Below, piece by piece: positions 1-11,594 of a DNA stretch of 64,000 nt (position 1 is its first letter; the number at the start of each line of letters is the position of its first letter). The position numbers were made by a program, and so were the translations under genes. A model generated the notes under the pieces. It made no database searches. It had not been told where the DNA came from and saw nothing but the letters and a program-made list of their open reading frames with translations. This DNA comes from Hysterangium stoloniferum (Eukaryota > Basidiomycota > Agaricomycetes > Hysterangiales > Hysterangiaceae). The stretch covers positions 186,001-250,000 of the forward strand of contig WHVD01000061.1 of assembly GCA_015178975.1 (NCBI GenBank). The letters run 5' to 3'.

Positions 1-475
1 CATAATTATAAATTTGCGGTGGCTGACGAAATGGAGGTGGCGAGAATGGAGGGGGATGTCGTTGTGCATGGGAATGTATGAATTGTGGATGTCTTGGGGG
101 ACCATTTGGGGGATGTCCTACAATTAGCGGGCCACCATTGACCATGTGTTGCTGCTGGTAAGATTGTTGATGAAGTCGTGGGGGAGGAGGATGATGCTCA
201 ATGTGGACGTAATTACCATGCTGATAATGGTGATGAGGATGGAAAGGCGGATGAAATGCAGGCCCGGGTCGGCTAGGGCCGTGGTGAATGTAACTTGCGC
301 GTCCAGCCCCATTCGGACCCCTGTGAAGATGCATAGGAGCATTACTTGAATGGTGATGTTGGAAATGATGTTGATATGGCGGATTTCCGCCAAAGGTGTA
401 CGGCTGGGACGGTACATTGTTGTATGGGATAGAAGAGGGCCCGGGTTGCGGGTGGTGGGGGTGGGGGGTGGCCAT
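1..475 (-). CDS. N-terminal part of a His/Pro/Gln-rich protein, continues beyond the window
   Basis: An ATG at 475 (MATPHPHHPQPG) opens a frame with no stop for 158 codons down to base 1, so only the N-terminus is present. The sequence is very rich in His, Pro, Asn, Gln and Gly (for example PPPPRLHQQSYQQQHMVNGG) and looks intrinsically disordered; no folded domain is visible. Such tails are common in fungal transcription and RNA-binding factors, but nothing here identifies the family. The gene is divergent from fibrillarin, with 380 bp between the two start codons. An intron just upstream of the ATG is possible and not excluded. Confidence 0.6.
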   Translation of the reverse strand, partial: MATPHPHHPQPGPSSIPYNNVPSQPYTFGGNPPYQHHFQHHHSSNAPMHLHRGPNGAGRASYIHHGPSRPGPAFHPPFHPHHHYQHGNYVHIEHHPPPPRLHQQSYQQQHMVNGGPLIVGHPPNGPPRHPQFIHSHAQRHPPPFSPPPFRQPPQIYNY

Positions 476-855
476 TGGGATGCTCACCCAATACCGCTGT
501 AAAGAAAAAATGTGAATATTGATTGTCGCAAATTTGGGACGGATTTTCATGCACCGTTTCGAGATCTTCAACGTCCTACTGTGTTCACGAGACAGCTGTG
601 AAAGGGTTCTAAAGTGACTAATGAGCAAACTCATCCAAGAAAGTTTAATTACATTCAACTAACCCGTCTGAAAGCAATAGAATAAGTCCACAAATATTTT
701 CGCTGCTGCGCCCGATGAAACCTGAACAAATCGAGGATGCGGGTAACTATAGGAGAATTATACACACTAAAGGTTTGCGGACATCCAAATTTCTCAGTTC
801 CAACTCCGCCCGTTTTTTCAGGTCAACATCTGCAACCAACAGCCATACTTACTCA
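476..855. promoter_or_regulatory. Shared divergent intergenic region (His/Pro-rich gene / fibrillarin)
   Basis: These 380 bp separate two divergent start codons and must carry both 5' UTRs and core promoters. I see no clear TATA box or other recognisable motif. Short open frames across it have no coding character. Confidence 0.4.
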
Positions 856-2110
856 ATGGCTTTCGGTGAGTATCCCATATCATACATAGACTCGTATATC
901 ACGATGTTTTTTTTTCAGGCGAATCAGGCGGCAGAGGTGGATTTGGTGGTCGTGGTGGTCGTGGTGGTAGTCGCGGGGGAGGTCGAGGTGGGGATCGAGG
1001 AGGCCGAGGAGGCTTTGGTGGTGGCCGGGGTGGTGGTAGAGGCTAGTGCTTAAGCTACATGACGTTACAGAGGTACTAATTTGTTGCATAGGTGGTGGTG
1101 GTCGTGGTGGAGGCCGTGGGGGTGGTCGTGGTGCCCCTCGTGGTCGCGGTGCACCCCGGGGTGGAGGGCGTGGTGGCGCAAAAGGCGGTGCCAACGTTAT
1201 CTTGGAACCTCACCGACACCCAGGCGTTTTCATCGCAAAAGGAAAAGAACATCTATTGGTCACCAAAAATCTTGTCCCTGGGGAATCCGTATATGGCGAA
1301 AAACGCATTTCGATTGCTGGTGATGTAGAAGGCACCAAAACAGAGTATCGTGTTTGGAATCCATTCCGGAGCAAGTTGGCTGCAGGAATTTTAGGCGGTC
1401 TCGATCATATATACATCGCCCCAGGCAAAAAAGTGCTGTACCTCGGCGCAGCCAGCGGGACAAGTGTCAGTCATGTGGCAGATGTAGTTGGTCCGGTATG
1501 CAGACGTTTCCAGCATTATTTAGTTCAAACTATATCTTTGTGAATTAGACAGGGACTGTATATGCAGTCGAATTCTCCAACCGGTCAGGACGGGATTTGA
1601 TCAACATGGCTAAAAAGCGGACTAATGTCATTCGTATGGTCACCTTTTTTTCATCTTGACCCATTAACCTAATTATTTCAAATAGCAATAATCGAGGATG
1701 CGCGATATCCTCAAAAGTATCGCATGTTACTCTCTCTAGTTGATGTCGTCTTTGCAGATGTTGCCCAACCTGACCAAGCTCGGATTGTTGCAATTAATGC
1801 CCATCAATTCTTAAAAAACGGTGGCCATGCCGTAATTTCGATCAAGGCCAACTGTATCGATTCTCTCATTCCTGCAGAGGTCGTGTTTGCGAGTGAGGTT
1901 AAGAAGCTAAAAGAAGAGAAATTCAAACCATTGGAGCAGCTCACTCTGGAGGTATGTTGTTCAATAATGTTACGTACTTCATTATCCTGATCTTGCACCA
2001 CTCAGCCCTACGAACGAGTAAGTGACGATCTGTTTGCTTTCTTACACCTTGGCTAATATCTTCTGTAGGATCACGCAATGCTTATTGCAGAATATCAGCG
2101 TCATTCGTGA
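856..2110 (+). CDS. NOP1: Fibrillarin, rRNA 2'-O-methyltransferase of box C/D snoRNPs
   Basis: Seven exons: 856-865, 919-1035, 1092-1495, 1549-1633, 1686-1951, 2006-2017, 2069-2110, giving 311 aa, close to yeast Nop1 and human FBL. The N-terminus is a glycine/arginine (RGG) domain encoded by exons 2-3. The methyltransferase domain follows, with [20 protein letters not shown] (SAM-binding loop), [20 protein letters not shown], then [22 protein letters not shown] and the family C-terminal block TLEPYERDH. In the nucleolus the protein methylates rRNA guided by C/D snoRNAs (established for the family). The donor of intron 2 is ambiguous: GT at 1036 or GC at 1042, both phase 1 and differing by two residues in the RGG region. 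Exon 6 is only 12 nt. Confidence 0.97.
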
Positions 2111-2323
2111 TTATCCCCGATGTATATAATTCTTCCAGTCGTTATATGTATTAAAACTGAATAATTCTGAGTGGTTTCTAATAATAATAATAATAATAAA
2201 TGAATAGACGGTGTTAGTCTCAGTCGCGGAGGCGCCCAGGGAGTCCCATCATCTTGTAACCTCATCTCATCGACGTGTCCGACATCGTGGATAACGTCCA
2301 GACATATTCTCTCTAAGAAGCGA

Positions 2324-5300
2324 ATGCCTAAGCCTTCGGACGTGGCTCTAGAAATTGGTACACCGCCAGGCTCATCACGAACTTCTGAAGAGTTTGAACA
2401 AGTCCCCTATCCAGGCAATACAACAACAGCCGAGCAATATTGGGCTCCCCCTCGTCACCAAATCGAGGAGGAGCTTCCGCTGCACTATATGAACGAAGAG
2501 AAAACTCGACGGAGGGTAAAGGCTGGTGGGGCCGCATCGCATGAAAATGAAGGGAGACAATACGATGTCGAATACGACGATGACAAGGGTCTTTATTACG
2601 ATAAGCTAAAGTCTGTAAATATTCCTCGCATAGGCAGGAATATTAGAAGAACTCCTCCGCCCACGAACCTGGTATCATGGTCTTTTCTGTTTTCTCTGAC
2701 TTGTTCTTACCTCAAGTCTGCAGACTGAGTTTATCCAACAAAATTTAGAGCATATAGTCCCAGCTATTTACACGCTCCTCTCATGCTGGACACGCTTCTA
2801 TGAGATCGGTAAAGCCGCGTTTGTCGTCTGGGATGAAGCACACTTTGGAAAGTTCGGATCGCACTACCTTAAACGTGAATTTTACTTTGATGTCCACCCT
2901 CCGCTGGGGAAAATGTTGGTCGCACTGGCCGGTGCTCTTTCAGGCTACACAGGCTATTTCGAGTTCAAAAGTGGCTCAGACTATGGAGATGATGTCCCAT
3001 TTGTAGCAATGAGGGTTATGCTTGCACTTTTTGGTGTTGGCATGGTGCCTCTGGCCTGGTATACGGCTGTCGAGTTGGGCCTCACCTGGAGAGCGTGTCA
3101 CATTGTCGCTTTGCTGGTTTTGTTAGGTGCGTTTGTATGTGCCCATTCGGAATGTTCCTCACATTGTATGTTTAGATGTTGCGTGGCTCTGTATATCTCG
3201 ATTCATTCTTCTCGACGCAATGCTTCTTTTTTTTACTTTCAGTACCGTATTCTGCATGACTAAATTCCATAATCAACAAAATCAGTAAGTTATTTTACCT
3301 TTCTTTTCCTCGATTCATTCCGCTGACGTAGAGTAAGATCATTTTCCATCGACTGGTGGCTTTGGCTCTCGTTAACCGGAATTTCAATCGGTTGTGTCAC
3401 AAGGTGATTATTTATTGCGATGTACTGAGGTGCAGACTAATCATTTTAATAGTGTCAAGTGGGTTGGATTATTTGTTACTCTCCTGGTTGGTGCCTATAC
3501 TATTGAGGACCTCTGGGATAAATTTGGTGACCTCAAAATGCCAATTGTGCGTGTCATCTTTATTTTTCCTTTTGTTTCTTTGGAGAGCAAACATATTTAA
3601 CCTGCACAGAGGACTTATTTCAAGCATTGGATCGCCAGAGGAATATGCCTGATACTTATACCTCTGGTTGTTTATATGGCCTCATTCAAAGTCCATTTCT
3701 TGATCCTCAATCACTCTGGTCCTGGCGATGCACAAATGAGTTCTTTGTTTCAGGCCAATCTTATCGGTAATGATTTCGCCCAAAATCCTCTTGGTGAGCA
3801 ACGTTCTTCATAAAGTGTGAGTGATGACCAACGACTACACTCAAGATATCGCCTTTGGTTCCAAAATCACACTCAAAAATGTCGGGTATGGAGGTGGTCT
3901 GCTTCACTCACATGTCCAAACATTTCCAATCGGATCAAACCAACAACAAGTGACCTGTTATCACTATAAGGATAACAATAACGAATGGCTAGTGATGCTA
4001 CCCTGGGAGGAACCGCCTCTGGATCCCAACGCCGAATTGCGTTTTCTAAAAAACAAGGATATCATTCGATTGCACCATGTTCCCACAACGCGTAATTTAC
4101 ATTCGCATCCCGTTGCAGCGCCAGTCACGAAGCTAAATCATGAAGTTTCCTGCTACGGAAATAGTACAATTGGTGACGTGAATGACCATTGGGTCGTTGA
4201 AGTTGTTGACGATCTCCAACGTGGCTCGGTAGCCAATATTGACCGTATTCATTCCTTGACTACACGTGTGCGATTCCGGCACCAAATCCTTGGTTGCTAT
4301 TTACGAGCTGCCAATGCAGTTCTCCCTCAGTGGGGGTTTAAGCAGATTGAAGTCAGCTGTGACAAGGAGAACAATCCAAAGGATGCACATACATATTGGA
4401 ATGTAGAAAGCCATTGGAATGATAGATGTGGGCTAGTACTTGTTTAACGAGTCAATATTACTTATGGTGACTTTGACAGTGCCTCCCGGAGAACAAGCTC
4501 TCTATAGGTCACCCTTCTTCCGCGATTTCTGGCATCTCAATGTTGCTATGATGACGTCCAATAATGCCCTCGTTCCAGATCCAGATAAAGAAGATGTATT
4601 AGCCTCAAAACCCATTGATTGGCCTTGGATGCATCTTGGTCTACGCATGTGCGGTTGGGGAGACAACCAGATCAAATACTATCTCCTCGGGACACCAATA
4701 ATATGGTGGGCTGGCACGTCTAGCTTGATCTTGTCATTGGTCGCACTCGGAATATACCTGCTTCGGATGCAGAGACGTTACAAAGACTTCGAACCTAGTG
4801 AGTTCATCCAATCACCTCTATCACTGCATTTTAACTTCAATTGAAAGATGAATGGGACCACGCGCTTTATGTTGGGAAGGTCGCCTTTGTCGGATGGAGC
4901 TTCCATTATTGTAAGCAATTTTCCTGCAATGTAGATATATATATATCTAATCGTATCACAGTGCCTTTCCTGGTGATGGGTCGTGTATGTTGACATATTC
5001 ACAGATTCACACAGACTTTACTAATCCACATATTATTCAGGTGACATACGTGCATCATTATGTATGTCATAACAGTCTGTACTGTGCATACAAATAACTT
5101 AGTAATCTTCTGCGTCTTCTGCAGCTTCCAGCTCTATACTTTTCCGTACTAATGACGGCGCATCTCATTGACCAATTCATATTTCGATCGCAACGACTCA
5201 AGGAACAAACGAAATATGTCATTTTCGCAATCATCGTGTTTGTAATCGTCGGCACATTTTGGTGGTTCAAAGGTTTGGCATTTGGAATTGAAGGTCCTGC

Positions 5301-5396
5301 TGCAGCTCATTGGGGTTTACGTTGGCGTAAAGTAAGTTTCGTTTTTGTGCAACAAGAAGATCTAAACACTCCCCACAGAGTTGGAATATATATTAA
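2324..5396 (+). CDS. PMT2: Dolichyl-phosphate-mannose protein mannosyltransferase, Pmt2 type
   Basis: Thirteen exons: 2324-2671, 2724-3126, 3176-3284, 3332-3403, 3453-3546, 3610-3793, 3846-4427, 4480-4797, 4848-4910, 4962-4984, 5041-5061, 5125-5331, 5379-5396; 813 aa, slightly longer than yeast Pmt2. ER membrane enzyme that transfers mannose from Dol-P-Man to Ser/Thr (family knowledge). Visible signatures: a disordered cytosolic N-terminus of about 115 aa, VVWDEAHFGKFGSHYLKREF and DVHPPLGKM in the first luminal loop (catalytic Asp-Glu), MIR repeats in exon 7 (SLLHSH-like GGLLHSHVQTFP, SNQQQVTCYHYKD, NLHSHPVAAPV), then NNALVPDPDKED, LRMCGWGDNQIKYYLLGTP and multiple membrane helices ending near HHYLPALYFSVLM. 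The FEFKSG segment and MIR details favour Pmt2 over Pmt1/Pmt4. Exons 10, 11 and 13 are 23, 21 and 18 nt. Confidence 0.95.
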
Positions 5397-5495
5397 ATAC
5401 CAGCTGGAAAGGGTTCACACTTAAAGTAATCAAATAAAGTAAATTAACACTCTTATGGACCATTAGCTACATACATAGTGACTGGCGCTTATTAT

Positions 5496-8244
5496 TTATT
5501 CGATGTCACTTGGGCCCTTAGCTGAGGCGTGATCATACCCATCCCCTTCATTGCTGGGGTTAAGAGGGGCAGGGCTTGAAAAAATACCGCTTCTAGATCC
5601 ACCTAAACCTAGTAAGTACATCGCACTTGATGATCTTGTATCCCGGACTGGCAAGGTTGAAGGATGTCTTGGTGAGCCAACCTTTGTGCCAGGTAAAGAA
5701 GCTTTGAAAGGCATTGCAATTCTAAGTCCCAGATGTGTGTAAGGATCTTCAATTTCTATCTCCTGAGAGCCTCGCAGAGATAACGGCAAGAAAGATGCCG
5801 ATGACACTCGGTTTGCTTTTGGTGCGGTGATCACACTACCAAACGTAGACGTTGGGCTATGGAATGAGGTAGGAGATGATAAGTTTGTGGATGACCAATG
5901 TTGTTTAATAGGCGGCGTTCTGGGTGGTTCGGGAGCTGTCTCGAACTCGTATAAGACTCTTCTGACCTGAGCAATGTCGTGTTGGAGGTCTGCCAGTTTA
6001 GCCTTGAAGGACTCCTGTACATTTGCGACCGACGGTAATGTTCCATCGATAAAAGCTCGAATTTCGAGTCGTGTTGCTGCATCCTGCCCCTCCTTTAATG
6101 CAGCAGGCAAACGAAGCATTGTCTCGAAATTCTGCACCATTCTCTCTTCATCAGTTATCCTTATCTCCAGTTCGACAAGAGCATCTTCACAGTAATCGTC
6201 CAACCTGAGGGTTACATTTTGTAATAATGACATGCCTCGATGGGGTAGGCTACCAGACGCAATTTGAGCTTTCAATTGCGCTAATGAGACCCGACAATCA
6301 CGAAAAGATCGCTGTATTTGGTCGTAGCGCTGAGCAATAATAGATGAACCACCTGCTGACGAAAAGCTGAATGAAAGTTTATTTTCGTCGGATGGGAATA
6401 TGGGTAACCCTTCTGAGGGGCTATCATCATATGATTGGGCTATAGGATTGGGGAAATATGCAGCTATGTTGTCTATTTCAACTTCTGCATGTGAATTCTC
6501 ACCAGAGCAATTGCCTGCGAAAACTTCCTCAGAAATGGTTCCAACTTCCGAGGGGACTACGTGATGGTCCTGGTCCTGTTCCTGTGTCGACTGATCCTTG
6601 CTAGAATCTGTATTAGAAGAGATGAGTGTCGAACAATTATCCACCTCATCGGTCAATTCGAGAGCAGAGATTGAGGAATTGAATAACTCTGAAGCGATTT
6701 TGCGCGCAAGAAGTAGTCTCTTTTCCGTCTCCTTTTGCAACTCTAAGGCTAAGGTTGCACATGTGTGTTCGGCCAGTAGGATGTTCCCCAATGGGCTGCC
6801 CGACGTTTCGTCTTTCGTGTGTGATGCGGATCTTAATATACATCTGGCTTCTTCGAGTATCTGTTCAAATCCAGTTGCTAGAGGCGAGACATCCTCCACA
6901 CATGACAGATTGTCCCTAGAAGATATAAGCGATACAGATAATTGTGGTATCCGCTCCTCTGCTCGCCTGACCCAACCACGAAGGTTTTCCATAAGTCTCT
7001 CCTCTCGTGCGAGGCTCTTCATTCGGAGGAGTACCTCTCGTCGCCGACCAAAAGTCTCACGGGAGATGTCCTCGGTGAGTGTATCAAGGATATCACGTAG
7101 TTGAAGTGCACGCTTCCGCTCTGAGTCTACAGTGCAAGAAAGCGCCTCAGAAGAAGTTGTAAGGGTATATAATGTTGCAGCATGTCGGGCTTTTAGCGTT
7201 TCCACGGCTCGTTGAAGGGTATCTATAGAGCTCTGTGAGAATCGCCTACAGCGCAGTGTGTTAGCCATTGAAAGGCCTGATACGGGATTCACTAGTCCAC
7301 TAACATATATCTGGAAACCATTTTTCCTGCAGAGGTATCATCCGTTCTATACCGTTCATTCGTAGCCAATGCCTCCGACAACTTTTCGCGTTCTGATCTG
7401 GACACTTCACGCTCCGCATCCAAGGTTATCTGAACAGCTGAAATCTCACCATGAAGACGAGTGATTTCAGACTGGAGGTTTGCCGTTTCCGCATTAAACT
7501 CATAGAGAAGACGCTGAAGAGAGGTTCGATTTTGGGTAAGAGAGTCAACAGGAGTTAAACCTGTCCTTCGCAGGAAACGAATATCATGTGCCGTCGAATC
7601 GTCCTTCGCATCGCCATCTAGGTCAGAATCAGAGGTAGCAGCAGTAGCATTGGAGTGAGAAAGGCGGAACTCCAATGATCGAACTAGGTCAGCGTACTCC
7701 ATTACGACGACATCGGCCATTCTAGCTTCTTCTTCAGCAGCTCTACATTGGGCCCGAAGCTGGCATTCTCTAAAGTGACCATCATCAGCTGTGAGCCTCA
7801 ATTTATCTCTCTCTGCACGAGCGATATTTAATTCGGCCTGAACGTGGTCTTTGTCAGAGACGGCATTTGTTAGCTCTAATGTCCTCTCTTGGAGGTTATT
7901 CTCCGTAATTGACAGCTTGTCGGAAACATGTCTCAAAGCAAGACTGAGCTCCGTGACTTGTCGAGGCGTATGACTAGGCTCCACGTTAGCTCTCAAGAAA
8001 GCGACCTCATGTTTGAGACGGTCATTATCCGCTTCCAGAGATTTACAACGTGCAGAAGTGTCATTGGCCTCTAAACGGGCTCGTTGCAGTTGAAGAGACG
8101 ATACTTGCGCGGCGTGCTATGCCAATATTGAGACTCTACGATGATCATAAGTCGAATATTCACACCTGCCTGGTATTTGTCGAGTGCAGCTCGTAAGCTG
8201 TCTAGTTCCAGATTAAGTGGGTGATCAAGATACTCATCTAACAT
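5496..8244 (-). CDS. Large coiled-coil protein of unknown function
   Basis: Three exons on the minus strand: 8244-8166, 8103-7353, 7245-5496, giving 859 aa; phases close exactly. Intron 2 has a GTATAG donor, a CTAAC branch site and a TGTAG acceptor. The start is MLDEYLDHPLNLELDSLRAA. From there to about residue 260 the sequence is heptad-rich (ELSLALRHVSDKLSITENN, ELNIARAERDKLRL); a second coiled-coil block follows (about 280-410), then an acidic linker, a third helical block (SFRDCRVSLAQLKAQIASG) and a Ser/Thr/Pro-rich tail of about 150 aa. This resembles cytoskeletal, spindle-pole or polarity scaffolds, but no diagnostic domain is visible and I do not assign a family. It converges on the PMT gene with 99 bp between stop codons. 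Confidence 0.8.
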
Positions 8245-8372
8245 GAATACTGGATAGGATAGTGTTGGGGCGTGGTGTCGTCGGAGTGGTTGAGCGGAGT
8301 TGAACTAGTTTTTCTCTTTGCCTCAACCTTGTCTGCATCCAAAAATTCACGCTCTCAAGTTTAAACATTAAA
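8245..8372. promoter_or_regulatory. 128-bp divergent promoter region (coiled-coil gene / zinc-knuckle gene)
   Basis: Only 128 bp lie between the start codon of the minus-strand coiled-coil gene and that of the plus-strand GIS2-like gene, so the two must share promoter sequence. No specific factor site is recognised. Confidence 0.4.
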
Positions 8373-9764
8373 ATGTCAGGGGCACGAGGTTGCTTTAATT
8401 GTGGCGGATGCATGTCGATTCCTTTAATCTGTGCAACGAGGAAATGCTGACGGTGTTAATCGCTATGTTTGTTTTGCATACTCTTCATCGCGTCTCTTTT
8501 TTCCCATTCAAATGGTTCATTGTTTTCACAATCGATCAATAACATCGTATTCGTATGATCATGGTTCTCATTCATGCATCGTTGGGATGTACGTGTCTTT
8601 TTCTATCTATCTGATCAATGCCATCTTTTCCCGTCGAAATCCGCTCTTCAGTCGGTCACCAGGCTGCACAATGCCCTAAGGCTGGCACGCCTACGTGGTA
8701 AGGTTATTTCGAATGTGTTGTCACATGACTGGCTGAACTAAATTATTTTTATCTTTAGTTACAATTGTAAGCTCGCAGAGTTTTTGATGTTGTATCTCCT
8801 CAAGGTTTTCACAGGTGGACTTGAGGGACACGTCTCCCGCGGTTTGTTACGGTTTTCCAAGTAAACCTATAGTCACTCACACAAATTATTATTAGACTGT
8901 ACATCAGAACCAAAGGCAAAAAGTTGCTACAAGTGCGGTGCGGAGTGGGTGAATTCTCATATTTATTTTGAACCTCGTTGATCATTCATGAACCATAGAG
9001 GGCATATTGTAGGTCTCTATTTCGCCTGAAATTGTATTTATCATCAATTTAGACTTTTTAGTCTCGCGATTGTCCTCAAGCTGCTGAAGGTGGAGCAGGA
9101 TTTAGTGGAAACTGGAACGGGGGGTCAGGCGCTGCCGAATGTTACCGATGTGGCAAAGTAAGTCGAATTTCCCTGACGAAAGTGGAGATATTACAACTAT
9201 ATAACCAGGTCGGTCACATTGCTCGTTCTTGCCCCGATGCCCCAGGCGGCGCTGGTGGCGGAGGTTACAGCGGCGGAGGCGGGTATGGCAGCTTTGGGTC
9301 TCAGAGCAAGACTTGGTAATCACGTCCATGGAAGTGTATTATAGTGCACTTACTTATTTTGTTTTTTTAGCTACACATGTGGAGGAGGTGCGTATCTCTA
9401 TGCTTTTAGGGGGTGTTTGCCCTTATAGTGAAACAGTTGGACATTTGAGCCGTGACTGTGTTCAGGGATCTAAATGCTACAATTGTTCCCAAACGTGAGC
9501 TCTTCAAATTATATTGATTTTGGGCCTAACTCATAATATTCATAGCGGACATATCAGCAAAGGTAATCGTTTTACTATAGATGAAACTTTTCATAGGTTA
9601 ATCTATCTACATATATATAGAGTGCCCTCAACCCCAAAGGCGTGCATGTTACACCTGCGGTAGTGAATCGTGAGTTTTCTGCAAGACTTAGAATGTACAC
9701 AGATATGGACTTACTTTTCAGCCACATTGCACGGGATTGTCCTGGCCCTGTGGAGGCGACTTAG
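8373..9764 (+). CDS. GIS2: Seven-knuckle CCHC nucleic-acid-binding protein (GIS2/Byr3/CNBP family)
   Basis: Thirteen exons: 8373-8409, 8652-8697, 8759-8766, 8815-8841, 8896-8944, 8999-9008, 9062-9157, 9209-9315, 9371-9387, 9437-9494, 9546-9562, 9621-9669, 9722-9764; 187 aa. The spliced product has seven CX2CX4HX4C knuckles: CFNCGGFGHQAAQC, CYNCGLEGHVSRDC, CYKCGAEGHISRDC, CYRCGKVGHIARSC, CYTCGGVGHLSRDC, CYNCSQTGHISKEC and CYTCGSESHIARDC, with a Gly/Ser linker between knuckles 4 and 5. Number and spacing match S. pombe Byr3, yeast Gis2 and human CNBP, which bind single-stranded RNA and DNA and act in translation (family knowledge). Two exons are 8 and 10 nt. Intron 1 needs a GC donor at 8410. 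Knuckle 7 has Ser for the usual Gly before His. A five-knuckle paralogue lies directly downstream. Confidence 0.92.
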
Positions 9765-10035
9765 AGAAAGGACGCAATCGCCTTCAAAATTAACTATGCC
9801 AATTTTTCCCAGATCTGTTCTTACCTCTTTTGCTTTCGAGCGCACACCTCTCCTCTCCTGTAGTCTGCGTGTTGTCGACGTCTCGTAGTATCAAATACTA
9901 AAAAGTTTTACCCTTAATCAGAGGGAAATAATATGCTGGATCGTTTAGACAGAAACAACTCATGTAAGACTAAAATAGATCTGGGATGACGCCCAGCTCC
10001 CGGATCATGGCGGGCGTTTTCTCTTTGACTGAAAG
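9765..10035. other. Intergenic spacer between the two zinc-knuckle genes
   Basis: 271 bp that must hold the 3' UTR of the upstream gene and the promoter of the downstream paralogue. I see no further gene in it. Confidence 0.5.
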
Positions 10036-10936
10036 ATGTTTTCACTTAAAAAACTGGTATTTTCCCCGCAGTACCATATAGCACCAAAATGTGCAACACG
10101 TACTTTATCACGGACGACCAGTTTGAGAAATGCTGTAAGTCATTCTATTGTTGTCATAGATGTTGTTGCTGCTGTTTTGTTTGTTCGGGATGCTGAGTCT
10201 AGTGCGGTTCAGTCAGATAGCCAGCATGCTGCATATACTCCACATCACAATAAGACATGTTTTATTTGTGGCCAATGTATGTCTGCAGTGTTGTCAAGTT
10301 GGTTTATGTCCATATGATAACCATGGTTATTATGTTGCAACGGTAGTTGGACACCTTGCCGCAAATTGTGTTGAAAAGCGGGGGAGCGCCCCTCGTCCCA
10401 GATCCAACGTGTGGTATGTTTCGATGTGTCTACCCAATCTAACGTTTGAACTTTGTTCTGTATTGAAGCCATAACTGTAATGACATTTAACTCTATCATA
10501 CGCAACTTCTAATGCAGCTACAGGTAAAAAACCTGGGCATTTGGCACATGCATGTCCACAACCGGTCATTTGCCGTATATGTAATCAAACTGGTTTGTTT
10601 TCCTGTTACATCAATGATCACTACTAAGATTTTTCAGGTCACATGGTTTGTTGTGTCGTGTCGGGTTGGGTTTATTCAATCACTTACGTCTAATGTATGG
10701 AAGGCAAAGGATTGTGCCGATGCGCTCTGCTATCGGTGCGGTCAGAAAGGTCACACTGTATGTTCAACTGCTATCCTATTATTTGATTTTTATATCCTTT
10801 AGGCATCCGCATGCTCGTCAAATAAATGGTACATCTGCTTTGAATAGATCTGCAGTCCTTTCGACTCTGACACGTGAGCAGCTATAGATGTGGTGAAACA
10901 GGACATACATCTCGCGATTGTTCAAGGGCAGGATAA
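10036..10936 (+). CDS. Five-knuckle CCHC zinc-finger protein, tandem paralogue of the upstream gene
   Basis: Nine exons: 10036-10134, 10213-10276, 10347-10413, 10469-10476, 10524-10592, 10638-10645, 10704-10757, 10803-10828, 10882-10936; 149 aa, all phases consistent. Five CX2CX4HX4C knuckles appear only after splicing: CFICGQFGHLAANC, CHNCKKPGHLAHAC, CRICNQTGHMAKDC, CYRCGQKGHTASAC and CYRCGETGHTSRDC. Exons 4 and 6 are 8 nt each. The start at 10036 is chosen because it gives a 33-codon phase-0 first exon; an ATG at 10090 is out of phase. The N-terminus (MFSLKKLVFSPQYHIAPKCA, then more basic and hydroxylated residues without acidic ones) resembles a mitochondrial presequence, which is inference only. 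Intron positions in knuckles 1-2 match the upstream gene, indicating tandem duplication. Probable single-stranded RNA/DNA-binding protein. Confidence 0.82.
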
Positions 10937-11239
10937 TGTTAATGATCGAGAATGATCGGGCTGGGAGCGTGAGTGAAGTATTTATGACACAATATTTCAT
11001 CAATATTGACATGCATCAGGTAATGGGTCTCACGAGAAACATCTATAACGAAGTTCCATTTCAAAAATAAAGATGTGCTTAATACACTTGTGAAACTATG
11101 TCAGGAGTCTATCTATCCTCTATTCCAATGTCATGTCCCTTGACGTATTTTACACCCCCAAAAAGTTACATGATACAAAGTATTATTAAACTTCCTTTAT
11201 ATAATGGTGTGAAAATGTGAATTTGCCCTGAGTAAATTC

Positions 11240-11594
11240 AAGTGAAGTGGAGCTTGCTTCTTATGTGTTGGGCCCTCACACAATGCTCAGGTGCTCCAAA
11301 AATTTGAATGAATACAAAACAAGTAGGGATATTGTTAGGAGTCATTCTCAAGCCCCCTGTGAAGAACTAAAACAGGAAGGGGGTTAATACTTATGCAACT
11401 GGCAACTCCAGTTGCTCTTTGACAAGTGGAGCTCAGCTTCAAACTTATGTGTTGTGCCCTCACACAAACTATCAGGTCCTCCAGTATTTCAAAACAAACA
11501 AGGAGGACATAGAAATAATTATATTATATTGTGATATGTAGGTAGTAAACTGGGAGGCTGGGAACTAAGGATCAGAGGGGACTAAGCCACAGTG
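11240..11594 (+). repeat. Repeat family R, fragment a
   Basis: Contains the family core (GTGGAGCT... TATGTGTTG ... CCCTCACACAA ... CTCAGG/ATCAGG ... CCAGTATTTCAAA) twice, near 11250 and 11425. The same core recurs near 16002 and, in part, at 17218. The stretch 10937-11239 before it holds no gene I can support. Confidence 0.6.

Noticed and set aside
880..1194. Proline/arginine-rich minus-strand frame over fibrillarin
   Set aside because: Antisense reading of the GGN-rich RGG-coding exons.
6598..7104. 168-codon plus-strand frame
   Set aside because: Shadow of the coiled-coil gene; its serine richness reflects the antisense of Glu/Leu-rich codons, and the minus-strand gene has consistent splicing.
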